51,328 nucleotides of DNA. It comes from Schoenoplectus triqueter. Lineage: Eukaryota; Streptophyta; Magnoliopsida; Poales; Cyperaceae. The notes under the pieces are model-generated. The model did not search any database. It saw nothing but the letters and a program-made list of their open reading frames with translations, and was not told the origin of the DNA. The stretch's first letter is position 1. The number at the start of each line of letters is the position of its first letter. The DNA is taken from assembly GCA_964058805.1 (NCBI GenBank), contig CAXKVV010000719.1:1-51328 (forward strand), given 5' to 3'. The translations under genes and the position numbers were made by a program. This document shows positions 29,877-41,334 of this stretch, piece after piece.

Positions 29877-31187
29877 TGTTTTCTATTAAGATAAGATTAT
29901 ATCAAGGGTCAATATTGAGTTTATATATTTTTCACCTTAGTAATAGATGAGATCACAAAGGACATACAAGAAAATATTCCTTAGTGTATGCTCTTTGCTA
30001 ATGATGTGGTGCTGATTGACGAGAGCAAAATTGAAGTCAATCAGAAACTAGAGTTGTGGAGATAAATTTTAGAATCGAAAGGTTTTAGACTTAGTAGGAC
30101 AAAAACTGAATATATGAGGTGTCAGTTCAGTGGAAAAAACTTAGATGACGAAGATGTTAGTTTGGATGAACGAGTAGTACCCATGAATGACACATTTCGG
30201 TATTTGAGATCAATGTTGCAGAGTGAAGGAGATATCGATAAAAATGTTAGTCATAAAATAATAGATGGATGGGTAAAATGAAGACAAACATCTGATGTTC
30301 TTTGTGACAAGAAGGTCCTAAACAAACTAAAAGACAAGTTCTATAGGACGGTGATTAGACCCGCGATGTTGTATGACGCAGAATGTTGGGCTACAAAAGG
30401 ATAACACATCCAGAAGATGAGTGTAGCTGAAATATGGATGTTGCGTTGGATATGTGGCCACACAAGGAAAGATCGAATCAGAAATGATGATATTAGGGAC
30501 AAACTTGGGGTAGCACAAATTCAAGAGAAGTTAGTCCAACATCGTTTGCAATGGTTTGGTCATATCCAACAAAAGTCTCTTGAAGCATCAGTACGTAGCG
30601 GTATTTTAAGTCGTCCTGAAAATATAAGAAGAGGAAGAGGTCGACCAAGACTGACATGGGAGGAAGCAATAAAAATATATTTGAAGGAATGAAATATATA
30701 CCCAAAGAGCTTGCTTTGGATAGGAGTGCGTGGAAGATAGCGATTCATGTTTCTGAACCATGATTTAGGAGTTAGAGTATAATAGTAGAGTTATAGACTT
30801 CATATTCTTAGATTTTTTTTTAGGATTTTTGGATTTAGAATTTAGAAATAGCTTTCAGAAATTGAGGTTTAGATAGGATTTTAGGATTTAGAATTTAAAA
30901 TTAGTTCTAAAATAGAATTTTAGGATTTAGAAATAGATTTTATAATAGAGATTTATTATATTATTATTATTTTTGTTATTATTGCTACTATTATTATTCT
31001 ATTATCATTATCATCTTTATTTATATATTATTATTATTATATTTATTTATTTATTTTCTTTTTCTTTCATCATATTCATTATTATCATATTTGAGATCTT
31101 TGATCTTATATTTTCCGATTGGGTTTCATTTCTAGCCTACTCCACTTTATTTGGGATTAAAATCTTTGTTGTTGTTTGTGACACGCT
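29877..31187 (+). pseudogene. 3' part of an RTE-type LINE (reverse transcriptase remnant and 3' tail)
   Basis: Reverse-transcriptase signatures appear in order: a LYQGSILS motif (about 29910), then after a frameshift a DEITKDIQEN…CMLF-AND-VVLIDES segment. Here the catalytic FADD box reads FAND (near 29993-30004). KTEYM, KFYRTVIRPAMLYD and MSVAEIWMLRWICGHTRKDRIRNDDIR follow, and then RLQWFGHIQQKS and RGRGRPRLTWEEA near 30650. Stops replace conserved codons in at least four places. The 91-codon ORF 30417-30692 is simply the longest intact C-terminal piece. The 3' UTR contains ATT-rich simple sequence and ends ttgggattaaaatctttgttgttgtt, as plant RTE elements with (TTG)n tails do. The element is 5'-truncated and dead. 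Confidence 0.88.
30950..31080. repeat. (ATT)n/(TTA)n-rich simple sequence
   Basis: Degenerate trinucleotide repeat in the 3' UTR of the LINE remnant. The ORF here encodes only Ile/Leu/Phe/Tyr strings. Confidence 0.8.
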
Positions 31188-31604
31188 TTATGTCTTAAAT
31201 TACAAAAACACTTGAAAGCCTAATTACGCCCACAAGTGTACGCTGTTATTCAATTCATCCGTTTCCCTCCAAGAACCTACCAGAACAACGAAAACCACTC
31301 CTCTTCCCGCCTAAACTTATTTCTCTATGGCAGGAACATGCCTCCCCCTTTTGTGGTTGGTTACTACCGATAATAATCAATTAATCATTAGTGTGTGACC
31401 CGCATGTCAGTAGATTGAGATATGGCAACTTTGTGCACCCGGCACGGCTCCGCTCAACGACCGCATCCGCTACGCACCTACCGAGGCATTGTTCTAGTTG
31501 GTATGGTATCAATTATCAAAAAAAAGTTTGGTATGGTATCTCAGCAAATACAGATACTTAGACGAATGAAAATAGAGTAATAACTAATAGGGACGCGCTC
31601 TAAG

Positions 31605-32143
31605 TAGGGCTGCAAGAAATATTCGAAGTTCGTAGTTCGTTTGTATTCTATTTGAAAAAAGTTCAAAAAATATTTGTTCGATTCTAGTTTGAAATTAATT
31701 TCAAATCAAACTGATTCGATTTGAAATTATATTGAATCAAACTCAAACCATGGTAAATTCGTTCGAAATGTGTTCGCGAACTATTTTTGTTTGAATTTGT
31801 ATTAATTATTTGATTGTTTGAGACTTTGAGTAGTATAAATTTATATGAAATTTATTAAATTTTGTTGAATGAACTTTTAGTTTTGTATGAATTTATATTA
31901 AATTGATATTTTTTATATTTGATTCTGTTATTTTGATATAAATTGTGGAATTCGTTCACTTAATAATTCTATTTCGAACTATTAACGAATTGAACCGAAC
32001 AGTTCGAACTTTTAACGAATCGAACTTCGAACTATGATTTGAGTTTGAAACTGTCTATCTATTTCGAATCAAATTAATTCGAAATAGATTTCAAATCAAA
32101 TTCGAACACACATTAGTTCGTTCGTGTTCAATTCGTTTGCTGC
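31605..32143. repeat. Non-autonomous transposon with GGGCTGCAA-like ends and TTCGAA-rich arms
   Basis: Left end tagggctgcaagaaatattcgaa and, reversed from the right, ctcggcagcaaacgaattgaa. The subterminal arms are full of ttcgaa/attcg/gttcg motifs in mirrored order. This style is typical of plant hAT-like MITEs. No ORF. Confidence 0.5.
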
Positions 32144-34080
32144 CGAGCATTTATTTCTTTTTTTTTTATGAACCTGTTTGTACTTTATAGCGCAGCGCGA
32201 CTTTCTAGTCAAAGTCAATATTGCCAGCTGTTTTCCTGAGCACACGAGTTGTCGTGTTCGTTAATCTTTTTATATCTATAAAAATTAAAAAATTGCGTAC
32301 GGGTGCTTGAGTTTTCTAGAAATTAGTAGGAACGGAAAGATAATTTCATATCAACCTCGGTTTCTTTGAAAATCTTTTGAAATAAATGCACTGACAAATA
32401 ACATTTAAGACTGTCTTCGAAATAATGTTAAATGGGTGGGGATGACAATAAGTTATATTGATAATCTTGATAATGAATATTTAAACAAATATAAAAAATT
32501 TAAAAAGGAGAAAATTTATAAATGTGTTCTTCTACCTATAGAATGATGGTCATTCAAATTTCATATAATTTTATTATTATTTTATGATCTATCAAAGATA
32601 ATTAATTTTTATACAATTTGCAACAGTTATAATTTAATAATCTTTTATGAACTGATAATTAAATTATATAAAATTTAAATGATCATCAATTTATAAGTAG
32701 AAAAATATATCTATAAATTGATTTATATTTTAAAATATTTTTCATATTTATTAAGAATTTCACTGTTACAGTTGTTAAAATAACCCATTGTCAACCGATT
32801 CCCACTCTTGTGAAATAATGTGATTGAATTATGAAATTCAAATCAGGAGTGTGAAAGATCATGCAATATAATCGGTACAATATAAAATCAAAATTGATTT
32901 ATGGCCAAAAAAATTATTTAGATTTTTAAATGTCTGGATGAAAAAATAAGGATGAACACAAATTCTCGACTTTTAAAGTCGGTCATAAATTTTTTTGGTG
33001 CGATTTGAAATACATAAACATTAATTTTGATGTTCATTTTAATTTTATTGTCAATCACTATAACTTTTTCGTATCTCTGCAAGAAAGATATAAATAAGAA
33101 TTTAAGTGATCATTCATTCAATATATAATTAGGAAATTAAAAAGTTGATGCCGACTAATCTTAATGAAAGTTCAGAAATTATTGGAGAGGAGTATGTTTT
33201 ATAATTTAAATCAGTACGATTAATTTTTTTTTTGCAATTCGATGTCCGTAATTATTTATTTTGTTATTTTGTCTTTGTCCACAGTGCGCGCAAGATTAAA
33301 TGAAAAACTATTTTGCTATTTTTTATTTAATTCATGTGGAATAAATAATATGTACTTTTCATAAATTATTCTAACTGTATCTGTGATTTAATGCGACAAC
33401 AAAGTCTTTTGGAGATATCGTTGTCTTTAGAAAGCAGAGCGTTTACTTAAACATGCAATCAATTAATTGATTTTTCAGTTAATGAACTTTTTTTAATATT
33501 TCAACGGGAATTCAATTCATTGGTGGTTTATTATTTTTAATATTCTAAAAATAAAATTGCCGATATCTTTGTTTAATAAATATACACGCGAAATCAGAGA
33601 GAACGCCTAATTATTGTTTTGTTGTTGTTGACTTTAAAAGGGAGACATCGAATATTGTATCTAACAGGCATTACTATAGTTTTAAATTTTAATGAAACGG
33701 GCAACACCAGATAAAAATCTTAACGATAGGCAACAATGAGATGAAGCATATTGTTTTTTTTAATGTAAACATTATAATCACAATCACAGAATTAACTGTC
33801 AAATGACTAATATATTCAAATGCGTTATTTTGTAGTCTTGATCCAGAATTTTCTTTTACTTCAATCCCAATGTACTCTGTTTCTTCTTCTTTTTTAAAAA
33901 ATTAAAAAAAAAGAACTTGATAGAATGCCCATTTTTTACATGATTATATATATATATCATGAGTGGTATTCATCAATAATTACTTAATTAGCTATATCAG
34001 CATTCAATTAGAATTTCAGAATTCAAATAATTCATATTCTACCCAATCCTTTTTTTTTTCATTTCTGATTTTCATCTCCT
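32144..34080. other. Intergenic, no gene recognised
   Basis: AT-rich, with no ORF above background and no clear repeats. Confidence 0.45.
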
Positions 34081-34320
34081 TACCAGCAAGCTTCTCTCTC
34101 GGTTTGCTCTGTCCTTCTCACTTCCGATAATTCCCTCTCTCACCCTTCTCTCCACTCTCGGATTCAATCAAACTGCATCAGCGCCAAAGCCCTCTCTTGC
34201 TTGCTGTCGAGTTGCACCTGCAGAACAGGGGCGAGGTCCACTAGAGGAGAGGTAGCCTCACCAGCGATCTGAACAGGATTCAGACTACACACAACTTTAA
34301 CTCCTTTCTCTCTCAGTCAA
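34081..34320. other. Pyrimidine-rich, relatively GC-rich island of unknown nature
   Basis: This 240-bp stretch (ttctctctcggtttgctctg… to ggattcagactacac) stands out from AT-only flanks by C/T-rich runs like a plant 5' UTR or the edge of a transcript. It has no long ORF. Possible origins are an orphan first exon, a non-coding RNA exon or a transposon fragment. Confidence 0.3.
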
Positions 34321-35135
34321 TCAGAATTCAAAATGCAATAATGACCTATATAATTTTAGAAAAGAAATTTCTTATAATACCGAAAAAGAAACTACACACC
34401 TAGTATATCGTCACTCACTGGGTATTTATACGTCTACCGATCCCTCTTGATTCCCCGTGATATTATCTGAACCTAGATTCAGGATATCAGAATATCTTAG
34501 TTGATTTGATAGTTTATTTCTTTTATATAATTCTTTATTTCAGTTGAGATGATTATATTCTAAATTTTGGTTCACCATTTACATTCATATTTATTCATTG
34601 GATTTCAAGCAAAGTTAACAGGATGAATTAACTTGGGTTTAGGCCAAGATCATTCCCTGATGTCTCACCGAATACCAAATAAACATAAATTTTGATATCT
34701 AATACTAAATCAATTTATTAAGCTAGTCTAAATCATTAAATATATTAGTTTTATAATTAATTTCCATAAGAATTATAAAGGTCTATTTGGTTTCGTTATT
34801 GCTATCTGAGCCTTATTATCTTAGTGCAAGATTTAATATTGGCTTAACATATCTCTATTGATTTCATTAAATTAATAACTACAACTAAATTGTTTATAAA
34901 ATAAAAAAATTTCTTATAAATATATCCTTTATAAAATAAAATTTTAGTGTTCTTTAGTGTCTAATATATGTGAAATGTCAAATATATTTAAAAAGTTTAA
35001 TAGGCCTGGCAAATATTTAAACTTTACTATAATTTATTGCATTTTGTTTAATCTGAATTTAATGTACCGTTATAATTGCGTAGTACTAATAGAGTATTTC
35101 AGAACAAAGCGCATTACTGCATTTATTGAATAGAA
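34321..35135. other. Intergenic, no gene recognised
   Basis: AT-rich DNA up to the Helitron end at 35136. Nothing distinctive. Confidence 0.45.
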
Positions 35136-35608
35136 CTAGCTATATACCCGCGCGTTGCAGCAGAATTTTTTATTTAAACATTAAAATATTATAAGATAAA
35201 AAAATTCACATTTATCTAATATTAAATTATAAATTCACCAAATTATAGAGAAAATATATAATAAAGACTATATTTAATTTTGGATGAGATTTTTGCATAA
35301 TATGAGTTAATGATTCATAATTTTTATGGCAAAAAAAATAAATTATTCTAACATATATTATCATCATTAATTTCTTACCAAATATGCACAAGCTTGCTAA
35401 ATAAAAAAACAAAAATTATGGAAATAATAATATATAAGGGAAAGAAATGGAGAGAAAGAGGGGATCAATGGACGCGATCACATACGTTCGATTAACCAAT
35501 AATAAATATTATCCGTCTAATTAAAAGATAAAATGGATATAATAAAAATTTACCATGTCAAAAAATGAACCGTCCAATTCTTAGATGCTTTATATAATAA
35601 AATATAGA
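35136..35608 (-). mobile_element. Non-autonomous Helitron, copy 1
   Basis: Read on the minus strand it starts TCTATATTTTATTATATAAAGC (35608) and ends GCGCGGGTATATAGCTAG (35136). The start is preceded by A and the end followed by T, as expected for Helitron insertion between A and T. There are no TIRs and no target duplication. It shares termini and subterminal blocks (accatgtcaaaaaatgaac, gctttatataata) with 49426-50216. The 3' hairpin is not well preserved. 473 bp, no Rep/helicase ORF. Confidence 0.75.
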
Positions 35609-36068
35609 TGTTCAAAATTGTCACAAATCTGTAAACAAGGGGACGGAAAGTTAGGCGCATGTTTTCCAATTAATGCAGGGTTTGATTGGTGAAAGGTCCA
35701 TCTTTGGACTCCTCGGGCATTCGGGTTAAACTGCCAACATTAAATGAGTGAATTCCATGCAGTCTGCCGAAAATACTAAATGGACCTAGTTCACACAAAA
35801 ATGAACTTTTTGTCCATAACCATACCAGTCATTTGCAAAAGGTTTACGGATTAAATGAACATCAGGTTCAACCAAATTCGGATAAGATCCTAACGAATAG
35901 CTACACAACCACTAGTATTTTACCACGTGGTCCTGCTTCCCATAACGGCTCTTGTACTCCTTGTCATTTTCTCTTTGTTTTCGCACCACTCGAGAACACG
36001 GAAAAAAGAGGGGAAATTCAGATAAAAAGAAGAACAAAATTCCAGGTCTTTTTCTACAAACCCTAGCC
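35609..36068 (+). promoter_or_regulatory. Promoter and 5' leader of the OTU gene
   Basis: It contains a palindromic G-box CCACGTGG (35923-35930), about 140 bp before the ATG. A telo-box AAACCCTAG (36058-36066) lies directly against the start codon. G-boxes bind bZIP/bHLH factors in plants. The telo-box is common near transcription starts of housekeeping genes. The transcription start itself was not located. Confidence 0.5.
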
Positions 36069-39000
36069 ATGGGTAAGCTTCTATGCGACTCGAGCGGCGC
36101 CTCCGTGGAAACACTAGCTCCGGTTACTCCGCCGACTGGGTCGCCTCTCCATTGGGCGCTCCCGCCTCCGCCCCCTTCTACTGCGGGGTACGGATGGGGC
36201 GAGGTGGCTGGACTAGAGGACCAGCAAAGGCGTAAACTTGAGCGGATCTCGGATCGAGGTGTTGCTTGGAAGGTCCCTGATACAGATCCAGTATCCAGCT
36301 CAGATTCCGGCAACGACAGAGAGGTGATTTATCAGGTATGGGACTAGGCAGGCATCAATTGTTTCATATCAATTTTGGATCTGAGAATTATCAAGTTCTT
36401 CAAACTTTCTTGATCAGGGGAGCTAGAAAATTTTGATTCTTGGACAAAATTAGCCGGAAATATTACTGTCCTCGAATACTAATTTCCATTTTGGTACATA
36501 TATTTTCCTCTTTTCCGAGAATTTGAGCAAAACTATCTATTTCAATATTCCGCGATTCATCTAGATTAACATCCTAAAACAGAATTATTTGTCTGTTTCT
36601 AGGCTAAAATTTTCTTTGGATCTGGGAATATTAGCTTCACTTTCGGTATATGCAGCTAACCCAATGAAGGAATTTTTATAATATGATAGATCTAATAATA
36701 GAACAATTGTTCTTTTTATCCTATATTTTTCAAAAAGGAATTCATCATTTTTTTTACTTCGTTGCTATCTAGATATTTCGACTGGAGCATGGTGGACCGG
36801 TGGAATCAGATGGCAACTGCCTATTCACTGCTGCAAAACGGTCAATGGGCGTAAAAATGAGTGCCAGAGAACTGAGACGGTGCACAGTGCGGCGGTTCAA
36901 GGAGGAATATGAAAAGGAGGAGAACAAGGAGGGGATCGACTTGGCCATAAGGAACATGTATTCACCCGACCTCAAGGCTGGATGGGGTGTGCACGTGGTC
37001 CAGGAGGTCAAGCTCCTTGCACGAAAAGAGGACCGAGCAGGGATGGATAGTGCTATTAATGAACTTATGGAATTGGGGATCCAAAGGTAAATTTTTTGTT
37101 TGATTTTTCTTTTTTTTGGTTGGGGGTTGGTATTCTTACACTAATTCAAGAATCCTTGTGAGTGTAGCTGTGGAGGCTATTTTTTGTGCCTTTAATTTCT
37201 TAAGGTTATATAAGAATCTGTATTGATGTAATTTGTGCCAGAATTTTCTTTTATTAGCTAACATCAGGATAATGCAGGGTTTGAAGGTTTTTTAGAATTT
37301 ATAAGATATTTCTACTCTCCTTTTAGTTTTATAATATTCTGCAAGTCGATGGAATTATGTTTCTATAGTAACAAATTTGTAAATTTGGTCTTTAGTCTTG
37401 TTTTTAATATTTTTTTTTCTGTTGCTCGTGCTTACATATTTTTCCTTATTTAGAGAGGTGCAAAATTTATGCCTCATATATGGTTTATTTTTGTTCTTTT
37501 GAAATATTTGCTTCAGTTATTTTTTTCTTAGTGCAAGGGAAAGGGTAAGTGAAGTCCATATATTGGTTTTCACATTCTTCTTACTGCTAAGTATAATTTA
37601 TTTCCCATCTAGAAACTTCCCCTACAGTTCCTTGTACTTATTGAGGCTTTTAAACTTAGCTATTACTTCCCTGTCTGTATTTGTTTGTTCTTTTCTTTTC
37701 TGACTGAAAACCAATCTAAACAGTTTCACATGCATTCTGACTGGTGGCATATTTGACCAGAATATTCCCATTGGTTTATCAAAAATAACAATTTAAAAAA
37801 ATGATTTTGGAGCTGAGCAATATGGATTTAACAAAAAAAGTTAGTTGGAGATGCCAAGCATGACACTTTAAGGCATTTCAGGTGAGGACAGGCTAGTTGT
37901 ATTTTGTGGGCCCATATTTACAAGTATTGGTCTGTATCTAGCAGATTCTTCTTATTGTGATTAGCAAATCTTTATGCTTACAAATTTGACCTTGTAGTTT
38001 ATCTACATTTTAACCACAGATAAGAGTCATTGGGGTATTTGTTGTACTTTATGGTGTTATAATATTTGCTCAAAAAATAACAATTTAAAAAAATGATTTT
38101 GGAGCTGAGCAATATGGATTTAACAAAAAAAGTTAGTTGGAGATGCCAAACATGACACTTTAAGGCATTTCAGGTGAGGACAGGCTAGTTGTATTTTGTG
38201 GGCCCACATTTACAAGTATTGGTCTGTATCTAGCAGATTCTTCTTATTGTGATTAGCAAATCTTTATGCTAACAAATTTGACCTTGTAGTTTATCTACAT
38301 TTTAACCACAGATAAGAGTCATTGGGGTATTTGTTGTACTTTATGGTGTTATAATATTTGCTCAAAAAATAATTTTCAGGGAGACTGCAGCCGAGACAAT
38401 TTACAAGGAGAGGTGCACAGTAGTCAATAATGGGTCCGGGTGGGCCAAGTACATGTCAATATCAGGCTCTGAGGAAGATGAGCATGACATTATCACCTTG
38501 CAATACACTGAAGAGGGTTTGTTGAGCATAGACGAGAATAGAGAGGGTCGTGCTGCAGCTTTTGGGGATGATATCGCATTAGAGTGCATTGCAACTGAGT
38601 TTAAGTGCGAGGTCTATGTGGTATGTGATATTTTCTGTTATTCCTGTTTTTCTCTTTCATTGTATAGACTATATTTTCCTACTTACTGGATAAACTATCT
38701 TTTCACTGCTATATATACTGATTGGTATATATTATTATTTTGGATGGATATTTTTGAATTGCCTCTCTTGTAGCTAAATGTTTTACATATGATGGATGGA
38801 TGGCTTTTATTGTGTCATTATGAAATGTAAAGTATGCCTACAGCTTTTTAAACAAGAATAAAGTTGTAAATGTTTTATAAATGCTTAACTGTATATGGTC
38901 CCAGGTTCAAGCTCATGGGTCTGATGCAATGGTAGACGAAGATAACTGTGTTTTCTTCCTTCCACACAGCCCAAGAGGCCCAATTTGTGGGGCCCCAATC

Positions 39001-39411
39001 TTTTTATTTATGAAAGGCACAGGTAAATATGCTGTTTCTATTAGTCCTCTTGTGCTCCACAAATTATAATTAAAGGGAAAGGGAAGGGTTGAGAAGGGAG
39101 TCTATCCTCCAAATTTGGTGGTGGTGGTGTGGTGGGTGGGGGGAGTCTATAAAAAAATTTCTTTGTTGCCCTTTTCTCCCCTCCAAAAAATTTGTGGTCA
39201 CCTCTTCCCTTCCCTTACCTCTTTCTGGACTATGCTAAGGACCTAAAAATAGTTTTCACAATTAAATTCTTGTATGGATTCTTACTGATTACTAAAGCTG
39301 GTATTTTATTTTGATGTAGGCTGGTGTGGTGCAGGAGCTGATCACTATGAGCCACTTATAACAAGTGTTATACCAAATGTATCCCATGAGAAGGCAGCGA
39401 TTTTACTCTAG
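36069..39411 (+). CDS. OTU-domain deubiquitinating cysteine protease, five exons
   Basis: Exons: 36069-36335, 36773-37086, 38380-38620, 38905-39022 and 39320-39411. All introns are GT-AG and all junctions keep frame, giving 343 residues and a TAG stop. OTU proteases remove ubiquitin from conjugates. The catalytic pocket is visible: ESDGNCLF in exon 2 supplies Asp102 and nucleophile Cys105, and DHYEPLI in exon 5 supplies His322. Between them lie RRCTVRRFKEEYEKE (helical), KYMSISGSEEDEHD, and FGDDIALECIATEFKCEVYV, the usual OTU order. Residues 1-90 are a poorly conserved Pro/Ser-rich N-terminus. The ATG has good context (GCCATGG) right after the telo-box. Intron 2 (1.3 kb) carries a 292-bp tandem duplication. 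The plant has several OTU subfamilies and I do not assign which one. Confidence 0.92.
37780..38363. repeat. 292-bp tandem duplication in OTU intron 2
   Basis: The unit starts around tcaaaaataacaatttaaaa, with copies at about 37780-38071 and 38072-38363. By eye only about three to four substitutions separate them (ccaagcatg/ccaaacatg, cccatat/cccacat, gcttac/gctaac), so the duplication is recent. The second copy ends about 16 bp before the exon 3 acceptor. Confidence 0.95.
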
Positions 39412-40074
39412 GCACCTCAATCTCCAAATTTAATTAATTCAATTAGCAGTGTCTATTCTTTTTATTTTATTCAAATTTGGCGGCAATTTGGTAGAGAGAA
39501 GAGAGTTTGTAGCAAGTAGTGTATTTCCCCCATTTTTCCCCAACGAGAAGTTAAGAGATACAAAGAGAGAGTTTTGACTTTTAACTTGGAAGCATATCTA
39601 TCTAATCCAGCACACAGCATGTGTGTCTTTCTTAAGGTAAGATGAAAGTTTGGGGCATGTATATGCCCTTTGTGTTTTGCCCTTCTCCCTCTTGAATGAT
39701 TTGGGGTCAATGCAGAATAAATGTAAGAAAAGCTAAATTTTTTTTCTGCGGCTTAATAAGAGTGGATATTGTTCACTCTTTGATTAGTGAGAGCCTGAGG
39801 TTATTTTTTGTATTTTGGTGAGGTTAGATTGTATGTACTGGAGAAATTTGTTGTGATGAATCAATTCTTTCCGACTCCATTTTTTGATGTACCAGAAATT
39901 ATGTATTGTTTGTTACAGATTCATTTAGATGACTGGGAGGGAGTTGTGTACATGCATGATTATGCAAAAAAACAGCCTGTAACAGATCTAAATCTTCAAA
40001 AAACATGTTCATCATATTATGATGGTGCAACTTCAAATATTCTCTACATCTTAGTAGTTAATTGCAATTACAAG
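39412..40074. other. 3' region of the OTU gene and following DNA
   Basis: Likely 3' UTR to roughly 39750. The 100-codon ORF 39808-40110 (…LDDWEGVVYMHDYAKK…) ends inside the minisatellite and has no family features, so I do not call it a gene. Confidence 0.4.
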
Positions 40075-40336
40075 GAAAAGAAGATTGCCATGATCACACG
40101 AGTAATGTAAAAAGAAGATTGCCATGATCACACGAGTAATGTAAAAAGAAGATTGCCATGATCACACGAGTAATGTAAAAAGAAGATTGCCATGATCACA
40201 CGAGTAATGTAAAAAGAAGATTGCCATGATCACACGAGTAATGTAAAAAGAAGATTGCCATGATCACATGAGTAATATAAAAAGAAGATTGCCATGATCA
40301 CATGAGTAATATAAAAAAAAGATTGCCATGATCTAA
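40075..40336. repeat. 34-bp minisatellite, about 7.6 copies
   Basis: The unit gattgccatgatcacacgag-taatgtaaaaagaa recurs with gattgcc at 40083, 40117, 40151, 40185, 40219, 40253, 40287 and 40321: an exact period of 34. The first five units are identical; the last two full ones share acatgagtaatat variants. Each unit holds TGATCA. 34 is not a multiple of 3, so it is not a protein repeat. Confidence 0.97.
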
Positions 40337-40351
40337 GTAGATAGCAACACC

Positions 40352-41334
40352 TCACCTGAGACCTCCATAGTTCATTAAGCGGCACATCGGGAGTAAGCTA
40401 CTTCTATGTACAAGAGGGGTAGATCCACAATGGTCCTCGAGGGAGGCCGTATCAACCAAGAGAACCATTGCTCTTGCATGATGTGCCAGAATCACCCCCC
40501 TTTGATAAGCAAAGCTAATAGTGTAGTCATTAGGTGAGAATGGCTCCACCATGATCCACTTACTCTCATGGTACTCTCCTGTGAACTGACAGAAGGAAAC
40601 ACCCTGGTGCCTGTACTGTGTTATCATCACTACACAACCTGAGGCGGGTCTCTTACTCTCTTCGAGAAGTGAGATGGTTGCTGTTGAGTTGCTGTATGCA
40701 TTATGTTCATCTGAATGGCTGCAATGTAATTATGAAAAAAATATATATTCTAAGATGGGAGCACTCAGCACCTAGCAGACATAACAAAAAGGAAACAAAC
40801 ATTATGTATTGTGATATTAGCTTGAGTAATAATATGCTCCAGCAGAAACAACACATTAATATAATGGCAGGGCTGCTGGTACTGAGAAAGATGTTCTGTG
40901 AGACGTTGTACCTTTCAGGAATGATGAATGAAGCGATGCGGAACCTGGTGAGAGCGTCCAAGTGGAAAATGGAGAACTCGAATATCATCCGGTTAAAATC
41001 AGGAATAACCACAAGCCACCCATGACCAATCCCACAGATCCCATCTGAGACAGCTCCTAGTTGATGCACATCTACATTACTGTCACTAGAAGAGCAGGAG
41101 ACAAAAGAAAGAGTACAATGGGTCAGATGTCAGAGTTGTTTATCAGCTATATGACAGTACAAGCAGGCAACGGTGACATGAGGGCTTCAATGCTCATGTC
41201 ATGTAAAGAGCAGATCGCCATGCCATGCAGACTGCAGAGAATCTGGCCAGGTATGAAATGTCTGAAATGATTTGTGTCAAAAACACAATCTCTTGTAGAA
41301 GCTCGAGAATGAGCTGGGACCACCTGTTTCACAT
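40352..41334 (-). pseudogene. Decayed F-box / KIB1-4 beta-propeller (DUF295) gene, SKIP23-like
   Basis: On the minus strand, one frame near 41320-41205 reads as an F-box (WSQLILELLQEI…LARFSAVCMAWRSAL). In another frame near 41080-40950, GICGIGHGWLVVI is followed by an ALTRFR stretch, equivalent to the WLV…NPLTR signature of DUF295 propellers. After a damaged stretch, GCVVMITQYRHQGVSFCQF (from about 40640) and KWIMVEPF match the family's C-V-V-M…LAFC…W pattern, running to a stop at 40352. Frame changes and stops separate the blocks; no single splice model rescues it. These proteins are putative SCF adaptors. The call rests on pattern, with the F-box and propeller blocks in the right order as the main support. 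Confidence 0.6.

Noticed and set aside
39808..40110. 100-codon ORF downstream of the OTU gene
   Set aside because: It stops inside the minisatellite, has no family features and lies beyond the likely 3' UTR.
40075..40336. CRISPR-like array (34-bp regular repeats)
   Set aside because: Repeats are directly adjacent with no unique spacers, and this is plant nuclear DNA; it is a minisatellite.
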